A DNA stretch of 64,000 nucleotides from Rhizobium sp. WYJ-E13 (GTDB taxonomy: Bacteria; Pseudomonadota; Alphaproteobacteria; Rhizobiales; Rhizobiaceae), in NCBI RefSeq assembly GCF_018987265.1, contig NZ_CP076853.1, positions 3,468,501 to 3,532,500 of the forward strand, read 5' to 3'. The position numbers were made by a program, and so were the translations under genes. The notes beneath the pieces are model-generated. The model was not told the DNA's origin and did not search any database. It saw only the letters and a list, made by a program, of their open reading frames with translations. Positions 8,651 through 17,372 of the stretch are shown here, in pieces; position 1 is the first letter of the stretch, and the number at the start of each line of letters is the position of its first letter.

Positions 8651-9430
8651 ATGGAGTTGCAGGGAAAGATCGCATTGGTGACCGGCGCAGGCTCCGGCAT
8701 CGGTAAAGCAACCGCATTGAAACTCGCCGCCGAAGGCGCAAAGGTGGCGGTGCTGAGCCGCACCGAAAGCGAGGTGCAACAGACCTGCCAGGAGATTATT
8801 GCCGCCGGCGGCCAGTCGATCGAACTGACCGCCGATACCAGCGACGAAGCGCAGATGCGGACTGCCATCGAGAAAATGACCGAGACTTTCGGGGGCATCG
8901 ATATCGTCGTCGCCAATGCCGGTATCAACGGCGTCTGGGCGCCGATCGACGACCTGAAGCCCGACGAATGGGATCAGACCATGGCCGTGAACCTGCGCGG
9001 CACCTACCTGACCCTGCATCTGACCGTGCCCTACCTGAAGATGAACGGCGGCGCGATCATCGTCGTCTCCTCGATCAACGGCACGCGTACTTTCACCACA
9101 CCCGGCGCCACGGCCTATACAGCCACCAAGGCCGGCCAGGTCGCCATGGTGCAACAACTGGCGCTGGAACTCGGCAAACACGGCATCCGCGTCAACGCCG
9201 TCTGCCCCGGCGCGATCGAAACCAGCATTTCCGCCAACACCACCACGCGTCACCGCGAGGAAACCGAGGTGCCCGTCATCTGGCCGGAGGGCGAAATTCC
9301 GATCACCGGCGGCAGGGCGGGATCAAGCGATGATGTCGCCGAGACGATCCTCTTCCTCGCCTCCGAGCGCGCCCGGCATATTACCGGCACGCCCGTCTGG
9401 ATCGACGGCGGACAGGGATTGCTGCGTTAG
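8651..9430 (+). CDS. Short-chain dehydrogenase/reductase
   Basis: A 259-residue classical SDR, a soluble NAD(P)-dependent oxidoreductase acting on an alcohol or ketone, often a sugar or polyol. The cofactor loop TGAGSGIG lies at residues 12-19, and NAG occurs after the fourth strand (VVANAGING). The active site has Ser in VVSSINGTR and the YTATK Tyr-Lys pair, and the C-terminus ends ITGTPVWIDGGQGLLR. It stands as a single gene followed by a symmetric hairpin. The substrate cannot be told from sequence. Confidence 0.9.
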   Translation: MELQGKIALVTGAGSGIGKATALKLAAEGAKVAVLSRTESEVQQTCQEIIAAGGQSIELTADTSDEAQMRTAIEKMTETFGGIDIVVANAGINGVWAPIDDLKPDEWDQTMAVNLRGTYLTLHLTVPYLKMNGGAIIVVSSINGTRTFTTPGATAYTATKAGQVAMVQQLALELGKHGIRVNAVCPGAIETSISANTTTRHREETEVPVIWPEGEIPITGGRAGSSDDVAETILFLASERARHITGTPVWIDGGQGLLR

Positions 9431-9507
9431 AGCAGTCGCGCCGACAGGACGAGCGTCCCTGTGCATAGTCTGCAGGGGCCGCATAGGCATTTTTGGTCGT
9501 ATGTGGA

Positions 9508-9535
9508 AAAATGTCAGTCTCTTGTCTGACATTTT
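9508..9535. terminator. Symmetric hairpin between convergent genes
   Basis: AAAATGTCAG and CTGACATTTT form a perfect 10-bp stem with an 8-nt loop. It lies between the SDR stop on the plus strand and the cyclase stop on the minus strand. The A/T-rich stem base can serve as a weak terminator in both directions. Confidence 0.6.
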
Positions 9536-9609
9536 CTAGAAAGCGTAGGAAACTGCCCATGCACCCTCCGCACCCTATGCAGGCTCCGAACACGGATGGA
9601 TCTTGTTGA

Positions 9610-10827
9610 TCAGCCGTTCAGCCGCGCGCTTTCCAGCGTGTAAAGCAATTGCGGGCGTTTGACCCCACGCAGAGCATAGCGGCCGATACAGGCGAGGACG
9701 TTCCGCTCTGCCTCGGGGATCGCCGCTTCGAAATCCGACGACATCAGCACGTTGAGATCGACCGAACGGCAGATCGAGGCAATGCGGCTGACCTCGTTGA
9801 CCGCCGGCCCGATGACCGTGAAGTCCAGACGATCCTGGCTGCCGATATTACCGTAGAAGACATCGCCGATATGCAGGCCGATATAGACATCCGTCGTCGG
9901 CTGCCGGTTCACTTCGCGCGCAGCGTTGAGTGCTGCAAGCTTCTGCCGGAGCAGGCGCTCTGCCCTCAGCGCCGCAGAACAGCTTTCCGCCGGCTCCTCG
10001 CCCTTGAAGATCGCAAGAACCCCGTCGCCGATCAGCTTCAGAACATTGCCGCCGGCCTCATGAATCGCTGTTATCACCGCCTCGCTATATTCGTTGAGCA
10101 GCGGAATGATCTCTTCTGGCGGAGAATTGTCCGAGATCTTCGTGTAGTTCAAGAGGTCGGAGAACCAGAGCGCTGCCGAAATGCGCTCGGTCTTGCCGCG
10201 CGAGATCTTGCCGTCCATCACCTGGCGCGCCGCATCCTCGCCGAGATAGACCTCGGCGATCGTGCGGGCGATACGGGCGAGCGCCACGCATTTGATTGCG
10301 AGCCCCAGCACCGGCACCAGTTTGCGCAGGATCGCAAGATCCTGATCGGAAAAGCCTTCCGGATGTTTGGTCGAGAAATGCGAGAAGAAGCAATCCATCT
10401 CGCCGATCGTGCCGGCCTCGGCAAAGCGATGCGCCATGGCGACGTAATCGGTATGACCGAGCTTATAGATCTGATCCAGCATGATGAAATCGGTCGGATC
10501 GCCGAAGCCGATCCTGCGCCGCACCTCTCGATCTCCGCTGGTCCAGAGATGGTAGAAGGCCGACCGACGCCAGGTGTCCAGCCCCTGGCCCTCGCTCGAA
10601 GGGCCATATTCGAATTCGCCTTCGAAATCCTCAACACTATCCCAGCGAAAGGCGCGGCCTTCATGCACGGGGTGAAGCGTGTCCATCAGCGCCATGGCGC
10701 GATCGAGCCGCATGCCGGCATTGCGGCAGGCTTCGCAGAAGCCGGCAAGCAGCTCCGCTTCGGTCGCACCGTTCAGGCCCTGTTCCGTCACCCATGCTGC
10801 GATTGTGCCGACGTCGCTGTGGTCCAT
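9610..10827 (-). CDS. Class III adenylate cyclase with an uncharacterised N-terminal sensor region
   Basis: The C-terminal half (about residues 210-400) is a class III nucleotide cyclase homology domain. Metal-binding aspartates sit in WFSDLLNYT and IGDGVLAIF. The purine-selecting lysine is in NVLKLIGDG, with Thr in DFTVIG, the pair expected for ATP rather than GTP. The transition-state Asn and Arg are in AVNEVSRI. The N-terminal half lacks membrane segments and contains FSTKHPEGFSDQDLAILRKLVPVLGL, which is GAF-like. A second cyclase at 30851-32098 has the same plan. The product is therefore predicted to be a soluble cAMP synthase; the input signal is unknown. Confidence 0.9.
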   Translation of the reverse strand: MDHSDVGTIAAWVTEQGLNGATEAELLAGFCEACRNAGMRLDRAMALMDTLHPVHEGRAFRWDSVEDFEGEFEYGPSSEGQGLDTWRRSAFYHLWTSGDREVRRRIGFGDPTDFIMLDQIYKLGHTDYVAMAHRFAEAGTIGEMDCFFSHFSTKHPEGFSDQDLAILRKLVPVLGLAIKCVALARIARTIAEVYLGEDAARQVMDGKISRGKTERISAALWFSDLLNYTKISDNSPPEEIIPLLNEYSEAVITAIHEAGGNVLKLIGDGVLAIFKGEEPAESCSAALRAERLLRQKLAALNAAREVNRQPTTDVYIGLHIGDVFYGNIGSQDRLDFTVIGPAVNEVSRIASICRSVDLNVLMSSDFEAAIPEAERNVLACIGRYALRGVKRPQLLYTLESARLNG

Positions 10828-10898
10828 GCGCTCTCCTCGCTATTCGCAAGCTGTAACGTGAATCTGCCGCAGATGGAAAGACAATCAACCCGAACAGC

Positions 10899-11921
10899 CT
10901 ATTGGCTCGTCGGCATATTGTAAGGCGTAACGATTTCGACGGCCGAAAATGACGCCGGCGCCGTCCGGATGGCAGGCGTCGCGCGGGCCATCATCGCACT
11001 AAAGGCGGAACGCGCATCGGTTCTGAGATCGTGATGCAGCACGAAATCGATCCGCCGTTCAGCCAGCAAGGCGCGGTTGTCGGCATCGAGATCATGTGCC
11101 ACGAAAACCGAGATAGGCCGGCCTGCGGCCTCGAAAGCCGCAAGCACCGCGCGGTTGCCGCCGCCGACCGAATAGACGGCATTGATATCGGGATCATCGG
11201 CGAGGGCTGCCGCAACGAGCGTACCTGTCGGGGCATCGGTGCCGTGCCCTTCGCTGACTTCGATAATGCCGATCGAAGGATAACGCGCCCGGATCACCCG
11301 GCGAAATCCGATCTCGCGCTCCTCCTCGCCACGGAACCGGCCGCTTGAGAGCGTCACCAGCACCTTGCCGCCGGAGGCGCCGAGCAGCCGGCCAATGAGA
11401 TAGGCGGCCGTCTCGCCCGCTGCCCGGTTGTCGGCGCCGGCATAGGCTGATCGCGCCGAATTCGGCAGGTCCGTCACGAGCGTGACGACGGGAATACCAG
11501 CCGCATCGAACCGCGCAACGGCGGCAACGACCTCAGGCACATCAGGCGCCTTCAGCACGATGCCATGCGTGCCGCGCAGCCGGATACGGTCGAGAAGCTG
11601 CACCAACTCCGCTGCCCGCATCACCTCGGAAAAATGGAAACGACAACGAAAAGCCGTCGGCAGGAAGGTCGCGACTTCCGTTTTGAAGGCAGCCCGCACC
11701 GCAGTACTGAACCGCTCCGGCGTCTCCATGACGATATCGATCGCAAGCTTGCGGCCGGCCACATCGGCGCCCGCCTGCTTCTCGAGCTCGGCGATCGCCG
11801 CCTTGACCCGCATCTCCGTCTGCCGCCGCACACCGGGCCTGCCGTTCAGCACGCGATCGACCGTCGCGGTGCTGAGGCCAGCCTGGAAAGCGATGTCCTT
11901 GACGAGAAAGGGATGGGCCAT
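10899..11921 (-). CDS. LacI-family transcriptional regulator
   Basis: The 340-residue protein has a LacI helix-turn-helix at residues 6-28 (LVKDIAFQAGLSTATVDRVLNGRPGV), with Asp in place of the usual Ser in the recognition helix (TVDRVLNG). A periplasmic-binding-protein-like sugar-sensing domain follows. It is transcribed divergently from the phytanoyl-CoA dioxygenase-like gene, with 94 bp between start codons and a CTGAT-N4-ATCAG palindrome in that gap. It most likely controls itself and the divergent gene set. The inducer is unknown, but the neighbours suggest a sugar or sugar acid. Confidence 0.9.
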   Translation of the reverse strand: MAHPFLVKDIAFQAGLSTATVDRVLNGRPGVRRQTEMRVKAAIAELEKQAGADVAGRKLAIDIVMETPERFSTAVRAAFKTEVATFLPTAFRCRFHFSEVMRAAELVQLLDRIRLRGTHGIVLKAPDVPEVVAAVARFDAAGIPVVTLVTDLPNSARSAYAGADNRAAGETAAYLIGRLLGASGGKVLVTLSSGRFRGEEEREIGFRRVIRARYPSIGIIEVSEGHGTDAPTGTLVAAALADDPDINAVYSVGGGNRAVLAAFEAAGRPISVFVAHDLDADNRALLAERRIDFVLHHDLRTDARSAFSAMMARATPAIRTAPASFSAVEIVTPYNMPTSQ

Positions 11922-11953
11922 ACCAACCGTTCTGATGTATTTTTGATGGATTC

Positions 11954-11967
11954 CTGATCTATATCAG
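11954..11967. promoter_or_regulatory. Candidate LacI operator
   Basis: CTGATCTATATCAG has perfect 5-bp arms around a CTAT centre. It sits between divergent start codons of the LacI regulator and the phytanoyl-CoA dioxygenase-like gene. Confidence 0.4.
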
Positions 11968-12015
11968 CCCCACCGCCAACGTATAGTCCCTTAATCGGAC
12001 ATGGAGGAGCACCCG

Positions 12016-13203
12016 ATGAAATCAGACAACCAGCAGAAACTGCGCGCCGACCGCGTCTGGCTCACCGAAGACGCCTGCGACCTCAGCGATTTCCGCGCAC
12101 TCGCCGAAAAGATCACCGTCCTCACCGACTATCCGACCGCCTCTGCCGTCGAGAAGAACGTGCTGATCTATGACAGCCGCAAGATCATCGCTGTGGCCTC
12201 GACCCCGGAAGGTCGCCGCGCCATTCTTGCCGAAATCTGCGAGGCCTTCGGCATCGGTCCCGGCGTCGTCGTCTTCAAGCACGCCTACGAGGACACAGGC
12301 ATCATCGACCGGGCGAGTACGATCTTCGACGAGATCATCGCGGAACAGCACCGCACTTCGACCGGCGGCGGCGACCATTTCGCCAAGCCGGGCGCCAACG
12401 ACCGCATCTGGAACTCGCTCGAAAAGCACTGCCTGGCCGACCCCGAGAATTTCGCCCGCTACTACGGCAATGCCATCGTGGCGCTGGCAAGCGAGGCATG
12501 GCTTGGCCCCCATTACCAGATGACGGCGCAGGTCAACCGCGTGAACCCCGGCGGTGCTGCACAATCGGCCCACCGCGACTATCACCTCGGCTTCCAGTCT
12601 TCCGAGGTGATCGAGCAGTTCCCTGCCCATATTCACCGTCTCTCGCCGGTGCTGACGCTGCAGGGCGCGGTTGCTCATTGCGACATGCCGCTCGAAAGCG
12701 GCCCGACGCTTTTCCTGCCGCACAGCCAGACCTACGAGCCGGGTTACCTCGCCCTCAAGCGCCAGGAATTCAAGGATTATTTCGAGCAGAACCATGTGCA
12801 GCTGCCGCTGCAAAAGGGCGATGTCGTTTTCTTCAACCCTGCCCTCTTCCATGCCGCCGGCACCAACCGCTCGAAGGACATCAAGCGTGTCGCAAACCTG
12901 CTGCAGGTCTCCTCGGCATTCGGCAGGGCGATGGAAACCGTCGATCGCGAACGCATGAGCGCAAAACTCTTCCCCGCCCTCAAGGCACTGAAAGCCAAGC
13001 TTTCGGCCGGCGAGATCGCCAATGCCGTCGCCTCCTGCGCTGAAGGCTATTCCTTCCCCACCAATCTCGACCGCGACCCGCCGCTCGGCGGCCTTGCGCC
13101 GAAGACGCAGGCCCAGCTCATGCACGAGGCGCTTACGGAAGACTGGAGCGACGACGCGTTCACCAGAGCCTTGGCCGAACAGGCAGCCAGGAAGCTGAGC
13201 TGA
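12016..13203 (+). CDS. Phytanoyl-CoA dioxygenase (PhyH) family Fe(II)/2-oxoglutarate oxygenase
   Basis: The 395-residue protein carries the iron-binding facial triad of this fold. HxD lies in SAHRDYHLGF (around residue 188), and the distal His is in FNPALFHAAGTNRS, with a following Arg suited to bind 2-oxoglutarate. Such enzymes hydroxylate small substrates in the cytoplasm. The substrate here is unknown and need not be phytanoyl-CoA. The ATG at 12016 is chosen because GGAGGAG precedes it by 6 bases; an ATG at 12001 overlaps that ribosome site. The next gene, an SDR, begins 84 bp downstream on the same strand. Confidence 0.87.
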   Translation: MKSDNQQKLRADRVWLTEDACDLSDFRALAEKITVLTDYPTASAVEKNVLIYDSRKIIAVASTPEGRRAILAEICEAFGIGPGVVVFKHAYEDTGIIDRASTIFDEIIAEQHRTSTGGGDHFAKPGANDRIWNSLEKHCLADPENFARYYGNAIVALASEAWLGPHYQMTAQVNRVNPGGAAQSAHRDYHLGFQSSEVIEQFPAHIHRLSPVLTLQGAVAHCDMPLESGPTLFLPHSQTYEPGYLALKRQEFKDYFEQNHVQLPLQKGDVVFFNPALFHAAGTNRSKDIKRVANLLQVSSAFGRAMETVDRERMSAKLFPALKALKAKLSAGEIANAVASCAEGYSFPTNLDRDPPLGGLAPKTQAQLMHEALTEDWSDDAFTRALAEQAARKLS

Positions 13204-13286
13204 CGCGGCCACTGTAATATCTCATCATCTCAAAGCCCCTTGCCGCCGGTAAGGGGCCATTCGCATGTCATAGGAGGAGAAGACGT

Positions 13287-14108
13287 ATGAGCACGGACTA
13301 CGCCCGCCTCGACGGCAAGATCGCCATCGTCACCGGCGGCACCCAGGGCCTCGGCGCCACCATCGCCCGCCTCTTTGCCGATCGCGGCGCTGAAGGCATC
13401 GTCATTTGCGGCCGCAACGAAGCCAAGGGCAAGGCAAAGGCTGAGGAGATTGCGTCGAAGACGGGCGCCAAGGTTGTCTACGTCAAGGCCGATCTCGGCA
13501 AGGTCGAGGATACCAGGAATGTCGTCCAGGTCTGCGACCAAACCTTCGGCCGTGTCGATGCGCTGGTCAATGCGGCCGCCATCACCGACCGCGGCACCAT
13601 CCTCGACACCAGCCCCGAACTCTTCGATGCCATGTTCGCCGTCAATGTCCGCGCCCCCTTCTTCCTGATGCAGGAAGCGGTCAAGGTCATGCGCCGCGAG
13701 GAGATCGAGGGCACCATCGTCAATATCGGCTCCATGTCCGCCAAGGCCGGCCAGCCCTTCATCGCCGCCTATTGCGCCTCCAAGGGTGCGCTGGAAACGC
13801 TGACGAAGAACACCGCCTATGCGCTGCTGCGCAACCGCATCCGCGTCAATGGCCTGAATATCGGCTGGATGGCCTCCGAAGGCGAAGACCGCATCCAGAG
13901 GGAATTTCACAAGGCCGACGACGACTGGCTCGCCAAAGCGGCGGCAAGCCAACCCTTCGGCCGGCTGGTCGATCCGGAAGAAGTGGCCCGCGCCTGCGCC
14001 TATCTCTCCTCGGCCGAATCCGGCCTGATGACCGGCTCCGTCATCTGCTTCGACCAATCGATCTGGGGCGCTTATGACGGCTCGCCCCATCCGGTGTCGG
14101 CACTCTGA
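13287..14108 (+). CDS. SDR-family oxidoreductase
   Basis: A 273-residue classical short-chain dehydrogenase with cofactor loop TGGTQGLG (residues 16-23), VNAAA after strand four, and catalytic Ser in IGSMSAKAG with the YCASK Tyr-Lys motif. The C-terminus includes an acidic, substrate-specific stretch ([19 protein letters not shown]). It lies between the dioxygenase-like gene and the SMP-30 lactonase, with a hairpin terminator after it. A role in oxidising a sugar to a lactone for the neighbouring lactonase is an attractive but unproven reading. Confidence 0.9.
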   Translation: MSTDYARLDGKIAIVTGGTQGLGATIARLFADRGAEGIVICGRNEAKGKAKAEEIASKTGAKVVYVKADLGKVEDTRNVVQVCDQTFGRVDALVNAAAITDRGTILDTSPELFDAMFAVNVRAPFFLMQEAVKVMRREEIEGTIVNIGSMSAKAGQPFIAAYCASKGALETLTKNTAYALLRNRIRVNGLNIGWMASEGEDRIQREFHKADDDWLAKAAASQPFGRLVDPEEVARACAYLSSAESGLMTGSVICFDQSIWGAYDGSPHPVSAL

Positions 14109-14124
14109 CGTGCCATTCGAGGTT

Positions 14125-14158
14125 CCAGAGCCCGACGCTTTCCGTCTTCGGGCTCTGG
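14125..14158 (+). terminator. Hairpin between the SDR and lactonase genes
   Basis: CCAGAGCCCGA and TCGGGCTCTGG form a perfect 11-bp stem with a 12-nt loop. It has no strong T run, so it may terminate weakly or act as an mRNA-stabilising stem. It starts 17 bp after the SDR stop codon. Confidence 0.6.
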
Positions 14159-14214
14159 CAGATTTCTCCGTTTGCCGCTACGAAGAAACAAGAGCGATCT
14201 GGGAGGAATCGGGC

Positions 14215-15126
14215 ATGGCTGGAAGCGAGCTTTATGACATCAAAGACGAGCGTTTTCGCGCGCTGATCGCCGGCAGTGCCGTGCTGGAAGAGCTTTACAC
14301 GGGCTGCCGTTGGGCCGAAGGTCCTGTCTGGTTCTCGGATCTGAACTGCCTGCTCTGGAGCGATATTCCGAACGAACGCCTGATGCGCTGGGTGCCGGAT
14401 GGCACCGTCTCCGTCTTCCGCTCGCCTTCGAACTACGTCAACGGCAATACCCGCGACCGGCAGGGTCGCCTGGTTTCTTGTGAGCATGGCGGCCGCCGCG
14501 TGACCCGGACCGAGCCGGATGGCCGCATCACCGTTCTTGCAGACAGCTACAACGGCAAGCGCCTGAATTCCCCGAACGACGTCGTGGTCAAGTCCGACGG
14601 CTCAATCTGGTTCACCGATCCGAGCTACGGCATCATGTCCGACTATGAAGGCCACAAGTCTCCGGAAGAGCAGGAAAGCCGAAACGTCTATCGCATTGAT
14701 GCCGCGACTGGCGACATCGAAGCCGTCGTGACCGACTTCATCCAGCCGAATGGGCTGGCCTTCTCACCGGACGAACGCCAGCTCTTCATCGCCGATTCCG
14801 GTTCCGCCAATCATGACGTACCGCGCCATATCCGCGTCTTCGATGTCGTGGATGGCCGCAAGCTGACAAACAGCCGCTACTTCTGCTCGATCGACAGCGG
14901 CATACCGGATGGTTTCCGTTTCGATGTCTCCGGCAATCTATGGACGAGCGCTGCTGACGGCGTGCACTGCTTTGCCGCTGACGGGACGCTGCTCGGCAAG
15001 ATCAAGGTACCGCAGACCGTGTCCAACGTCACCTTCGGCGGCCCCAAGAAGAACCGCCTCTTCATCACGGCGACACAATCGCTCTACTCGATCTATACGA
15101 CGACCAACGGCGCACAGTATCCGTAA
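14215..15126 (+). CDS. SMP-30/gluconolactonase-family sugar lactonase
   Basis: A 303-residue six-bladed beta-propeller hydrolase of the SMP-30/gluconolaconase/LRE-like family, which opens sugar lactones to sugar acids with a divalent metal. Metal-ligand positions are visible: Glu in GCRWAEGPVWF, Asn in LNSPNDVVVKSDG, and Asn/Asp in IQPNGLAFSPDER and IPDGFRFD. ATG 14215 follows GGGAGGAATC and fits the family start. An upstream in-frame extension to 14074 would overlap the SDR gene and the hairpin, and is rejected. Together with the SDR and galactonate dehydratase it suggests oxidative sugar catabolism. Confidence 0.9.
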   Translation: MAGSELYDIKDERFRALIAGSAVLEELYTGCRWAEGPVWFSDLNCLLWSDIPNERLMRWVPDGTVSVFRSPSNYVNGNTRDRQGRLVSCEHGGRRVTRTEPDGRITVLADSYNGKRLNSPNDVVVKSDGSIWFTDPSYGIMSDYEGHKSPEEQESRNVYRIDAATGDIEAVVTDFIQPNGLAFSPDERQLFIADSGSANHDVPRHIRVFDVVDGRKLTNSRYFCSIDSGIPDGFRFDVSGNLWTSAADGVHCFAADGTLLGKIKVPQTVSNVTFGGPKKNRLFITATQSLYSIYTTTNGAQYP

Positions 15127-15136
15127 GGCCTGACGA

Positions 15137-15427
15137 CTATTTCTGCGCCGCTGCCCGCAGCCCCTGCTGGAAGACTTGCTTCATCTCGGCAAAACCATCA
15201 AAGCCGAGGTGATGCGCGAAGCGGATGACGCTGGTCTGCGAGACATTGCAGCGCTCGGCGATCTTCTAGCTGCTTTCGAAAGCGAAGACATCAGGCCGCT
15301 CGGCGGCGAGCCGCGCCAGCGAATCGAGCCGCTGCGGCAGATCGCGATGGATGGAAACCCAGAATGCCTTGCTGAGAAAGGCATCTCCATCCGCCTTCAT
15401 CGAAACGGTCTGCATTCCCTCCTCCAT
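15137..15427 (-). pseudogene. Broken RpiR-type regulator: helix-turn-helix remnant with an in-frame amber stop
   Basis: Reading the minus strand from 15427 gives 97 codons that match an RpiR N-terminal HTH domain (LPQRLDSLARLAAERPDVFAF, then KIAERCNVSQTSVIRF and AHHLGFDGFAEMKQVFQQGL). A TAG at 15268-15266 interrupts it at codon 54, between FESS and KIAER, inside the HTH. The frame then ends at TAG 15139-15137 with no SIS sugar-phosphate domain, although family members are usually about 280 residues. It is thus doubly broken: a nonsense codon and loss of the effector domain. It lies between the convergent lactonase gene and the ThuA gene. Confidence 0.75.
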
Positions 15428-15487
15428 CGTTTACCGCCCGCGGAGACCAGGATCACCATGGTCCCAGCCCCCACGGGAGGATTTAAT

Positions 15488-16237
15488 TTAGGCTTTTGCC
15501 TTGTCCGGCCGGCCGTGCAGCGGCTCCTTGCGGTGCCAGTTTTCGAGGATGCGCCCACCCGTGTGCTTCTGTTGCGCCCAGCGGATGCCATTCGAGATGA
15601 CCTTGTGTACGGTCTTGTCGTGATAGATCGGATAGGTCTCATGGCCGGGGCTGAAGAAGAAGATGCGCCCGCGCCCGCGCTGGAAGGTGCAGCCGCTGCG
15701 AAACACCTCGCCACCGGAATACCAGGAAATGAACACCAGTTCGTCCGGCTGCGGAATGTCGAAGGGCTCGCCATACATTTCCGAGGCATTGACCTCGAAA
15801 TAGGGCGGCAGTCCCTCGGCGATCGGATGCGAGGGATTGACCACCCAGACGCGCTCCAGATCGCCTTCCGGCGTCTCGCGCCATGAGAGGTTGGCGTTGG
15901 TGCCCATCAGCCGGCGGAAGAGCTTGGAGTGATGGCCGGAATGCAGGACAAGCAGGCCCATGCCCTTCAGCACCCGCTGCTGGACGCGGTCGATCAGCCC
16001 GTCGCTGACCTCCTCATGCGCCATATGCCCCCACCAGAGCAGCACGTCGGTATCGTTGAGCACGGAATCCGGCAGGCCTTCATCCGAATCGTCGAGCGTG
16101 CCGCGACGGATCTCGAAATCGGGATGGGCGATACCGGCTGCGATCGCGCCGTCGATGCGGTCAGGATAAATATCCTGAACTTCCTTGTGGACCTGCTCGT
16201 GGCGTCCTTCGTTCCAGATCGTGACCTTGATTGTCAT
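15488..16237 (-). CDS. ThuA-family (trehalose utilisation-like) protein
   Basis: A 249-residue class I glutamine-amidotransferase-like fold of the ThuA family. It begins MTIKVTIWNEGRHEQ and contains WWGHMAHEEV, LVLHSGHHSKLFRRLMGT and FFFSPGHETYPIYHD, all typical. ThuA proteins accompany sugar ABC transporters in rhizobia; in Sinorhizobium thuAB is needed for trehalose catabolism. The gene is last in a minus-strand set of binding protein, two permeases and ATPase, 33 bp after the ATPase stop. It probably modifies the imported sugar or a breakdown product; trehalose itself is not established. Confidence 0.88.
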   Translation of the reverse strand: MTIKVTIWNEGRHEQVHKEVQDIYPDRIDGAIAAGIAHPDFEIRRGTLDDSDEGLPDSVLNDTDVLLWWGHMAHEEVSDGLIDRVQQRVLKGMGLLVLHSGHHSKLFRRLMGTNANLSWRETPEGDLERVWVVNPSHPIAEGLPPYFEVNASEMYGEPFDIPQPDELVFISWYSGGEVFRSGCTFQRGRGRIFFFSPGHETYPIYHDKTVHKVISNGIRWAQQKHTGGRILENWHRKEPLHGRPDKAKA

Positions 16238-16270
16238 GCTATTCCTCGATGTGTTTCAAGCCCCAATAGT

Positions 16271-17353
16271 TCAGGCGGTTGCCGAACGGACAACCCGGCC
16301 GGCGGAATCAAACAGATGGCAGGCGGCGCGATCGGCCGTCAGCGAAACGCGGTCGCCGGGACGGATGGTCATGTCTCCTTCCGTGCGCACGACGATCGGC
16401 TGCTGCTGCGAGCCAACCGTCAGATAGGTCTCGACGCCGAGCCGCTCGACGATGACGACCTCCGCCGAAAAATCACCCTGCCCTTGCGGCGCGAGCTTCA
16501 GATGTTCCGGCCGGATGCCGAGCTTCGCCTCGCCCTGCGGCACGGAACCGTCTGCATCCGAGAGATCGATCGCAAGACCGAGCGGGCTTTCCAGATGCAC
16601 TTTGCCGGCATCCCGGCGCGTCGCCGTCATCGGCAGCACGTTCATTTTCGGCGAACCGATGAAGGTCGCCACGAACTCATTGTCTGGCTGGTGATAGAGT
16701 TCCATCGGCGCGCCCTGCTGGGCGACGACGCCCTTGTTCAGAACGACGATACGGTCGGCCATCGTCATCGCCTCGACCTGGTCATGCGTGACATAGACGA
16801 CAGTCGCCTTCAGTTCCCGATGCAGGCGCTGCAGCTCGGCGCGCATCTGCACGCGCAGCGCCGAATCGAGGTTCGAGAGCGGCTCGTCGAACAGGATCAG
16901 CGACGGCTTCTTGATGATCGCACGGCCGATCGCCACACGCTGACGCTGGCCGCCGGATAGCGCGCCCGGCTTGCGGCTGAGATAGTCGGTCAGCTGCAGG
17001 ATCTCGGCGACGCCTTCCACCTGCTTCTTGATGTCAGCTTCCGGCACCTTCTTGAGGCTCAGCGAGAAGCCGATATTCTCCGCGACGGTCATATGCGGAT
17101 AGAGCGCGTAGGACTGGAACACCATGGCGATGCCGCGCTTGTCCGGCGGCACATCGTTGATGCGCTGGCCGTTCAGCACCAGATCGCCCTCGTCGATGCC
17201 TTCAAGGCCGGCAATCATGCGCAAGAGCGTGGACTTGCCGCAGCCGGACGGGCCGACGAAGACGGCAAATTCGCCGTCTTCCACCGTGATGTCGACGCCC
17301 TTGATGACTTCGAGCGCGCCATAGAATTTGCGAACGTTTCTGAGATTGATCAT
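16271..17353 (-). CDS. Sugar ABC transporter ATP-binding protein (UgpC/MalK type)
   Basis: The 360-residue ATPase of a carbohydrate importer. Walker A is GPSGCGKST (residues 34-42). The signature is LSGGQRQRVAIGRA, Walker B is LILFDEPLSNLD, and the switch His is in VTHDQ. The C-terminal third is the TOBE/MalK regulatory domain (LGIRPEHLKLAPQG), typical of the CUT1 class. It follows the second permease gene by 19 bp and precedes ThuA. It works at the inner membrane with the two permeases at 17373-19173. Confidence 0.95.
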   Translation of the reverse strand: MINLRNVRKFYGALEVIKGVDITVEDGEFAVFVGPSGCGKSTLLRMIAGLEGIDEGDLVLNGQRINDVPPDKRGIAMVFQSYALYPHMTVAENIGFSLSLKKVPEADIKKQVEGVAEILQLTDYLSRKPGALSGGQRQRVAIGRAIIKKPSLILFDEPLSNLDSALRVQMRAELQRLHRELKATVVYVTHDQVEAMTMADRIVVLNKGVVAQQGAPMELYHQPDNEFVATFIGSPKMNVLPMTATRRDAGKVHLESPLGLAIDLSDADGSVPQGEAKLGIRPEHLKLAPQGQGDFSAEVVIVERLGVETYLTVGSQQQPIVVRTEGDMTIRPGDRVSLTADRAACHLFDSAGRVVRSATA

Positions 17354-17372
17354 TCGTTTCTCTTTCTTGATC

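Noticed and set aside
14074..14214. Longer N-terminus for the SMP-30 lactonase
   Set aside because: The extension overlaps the SDR gene and spans a hairpin; the ATG at 14215 has a clear ribosome site and the normal family start.
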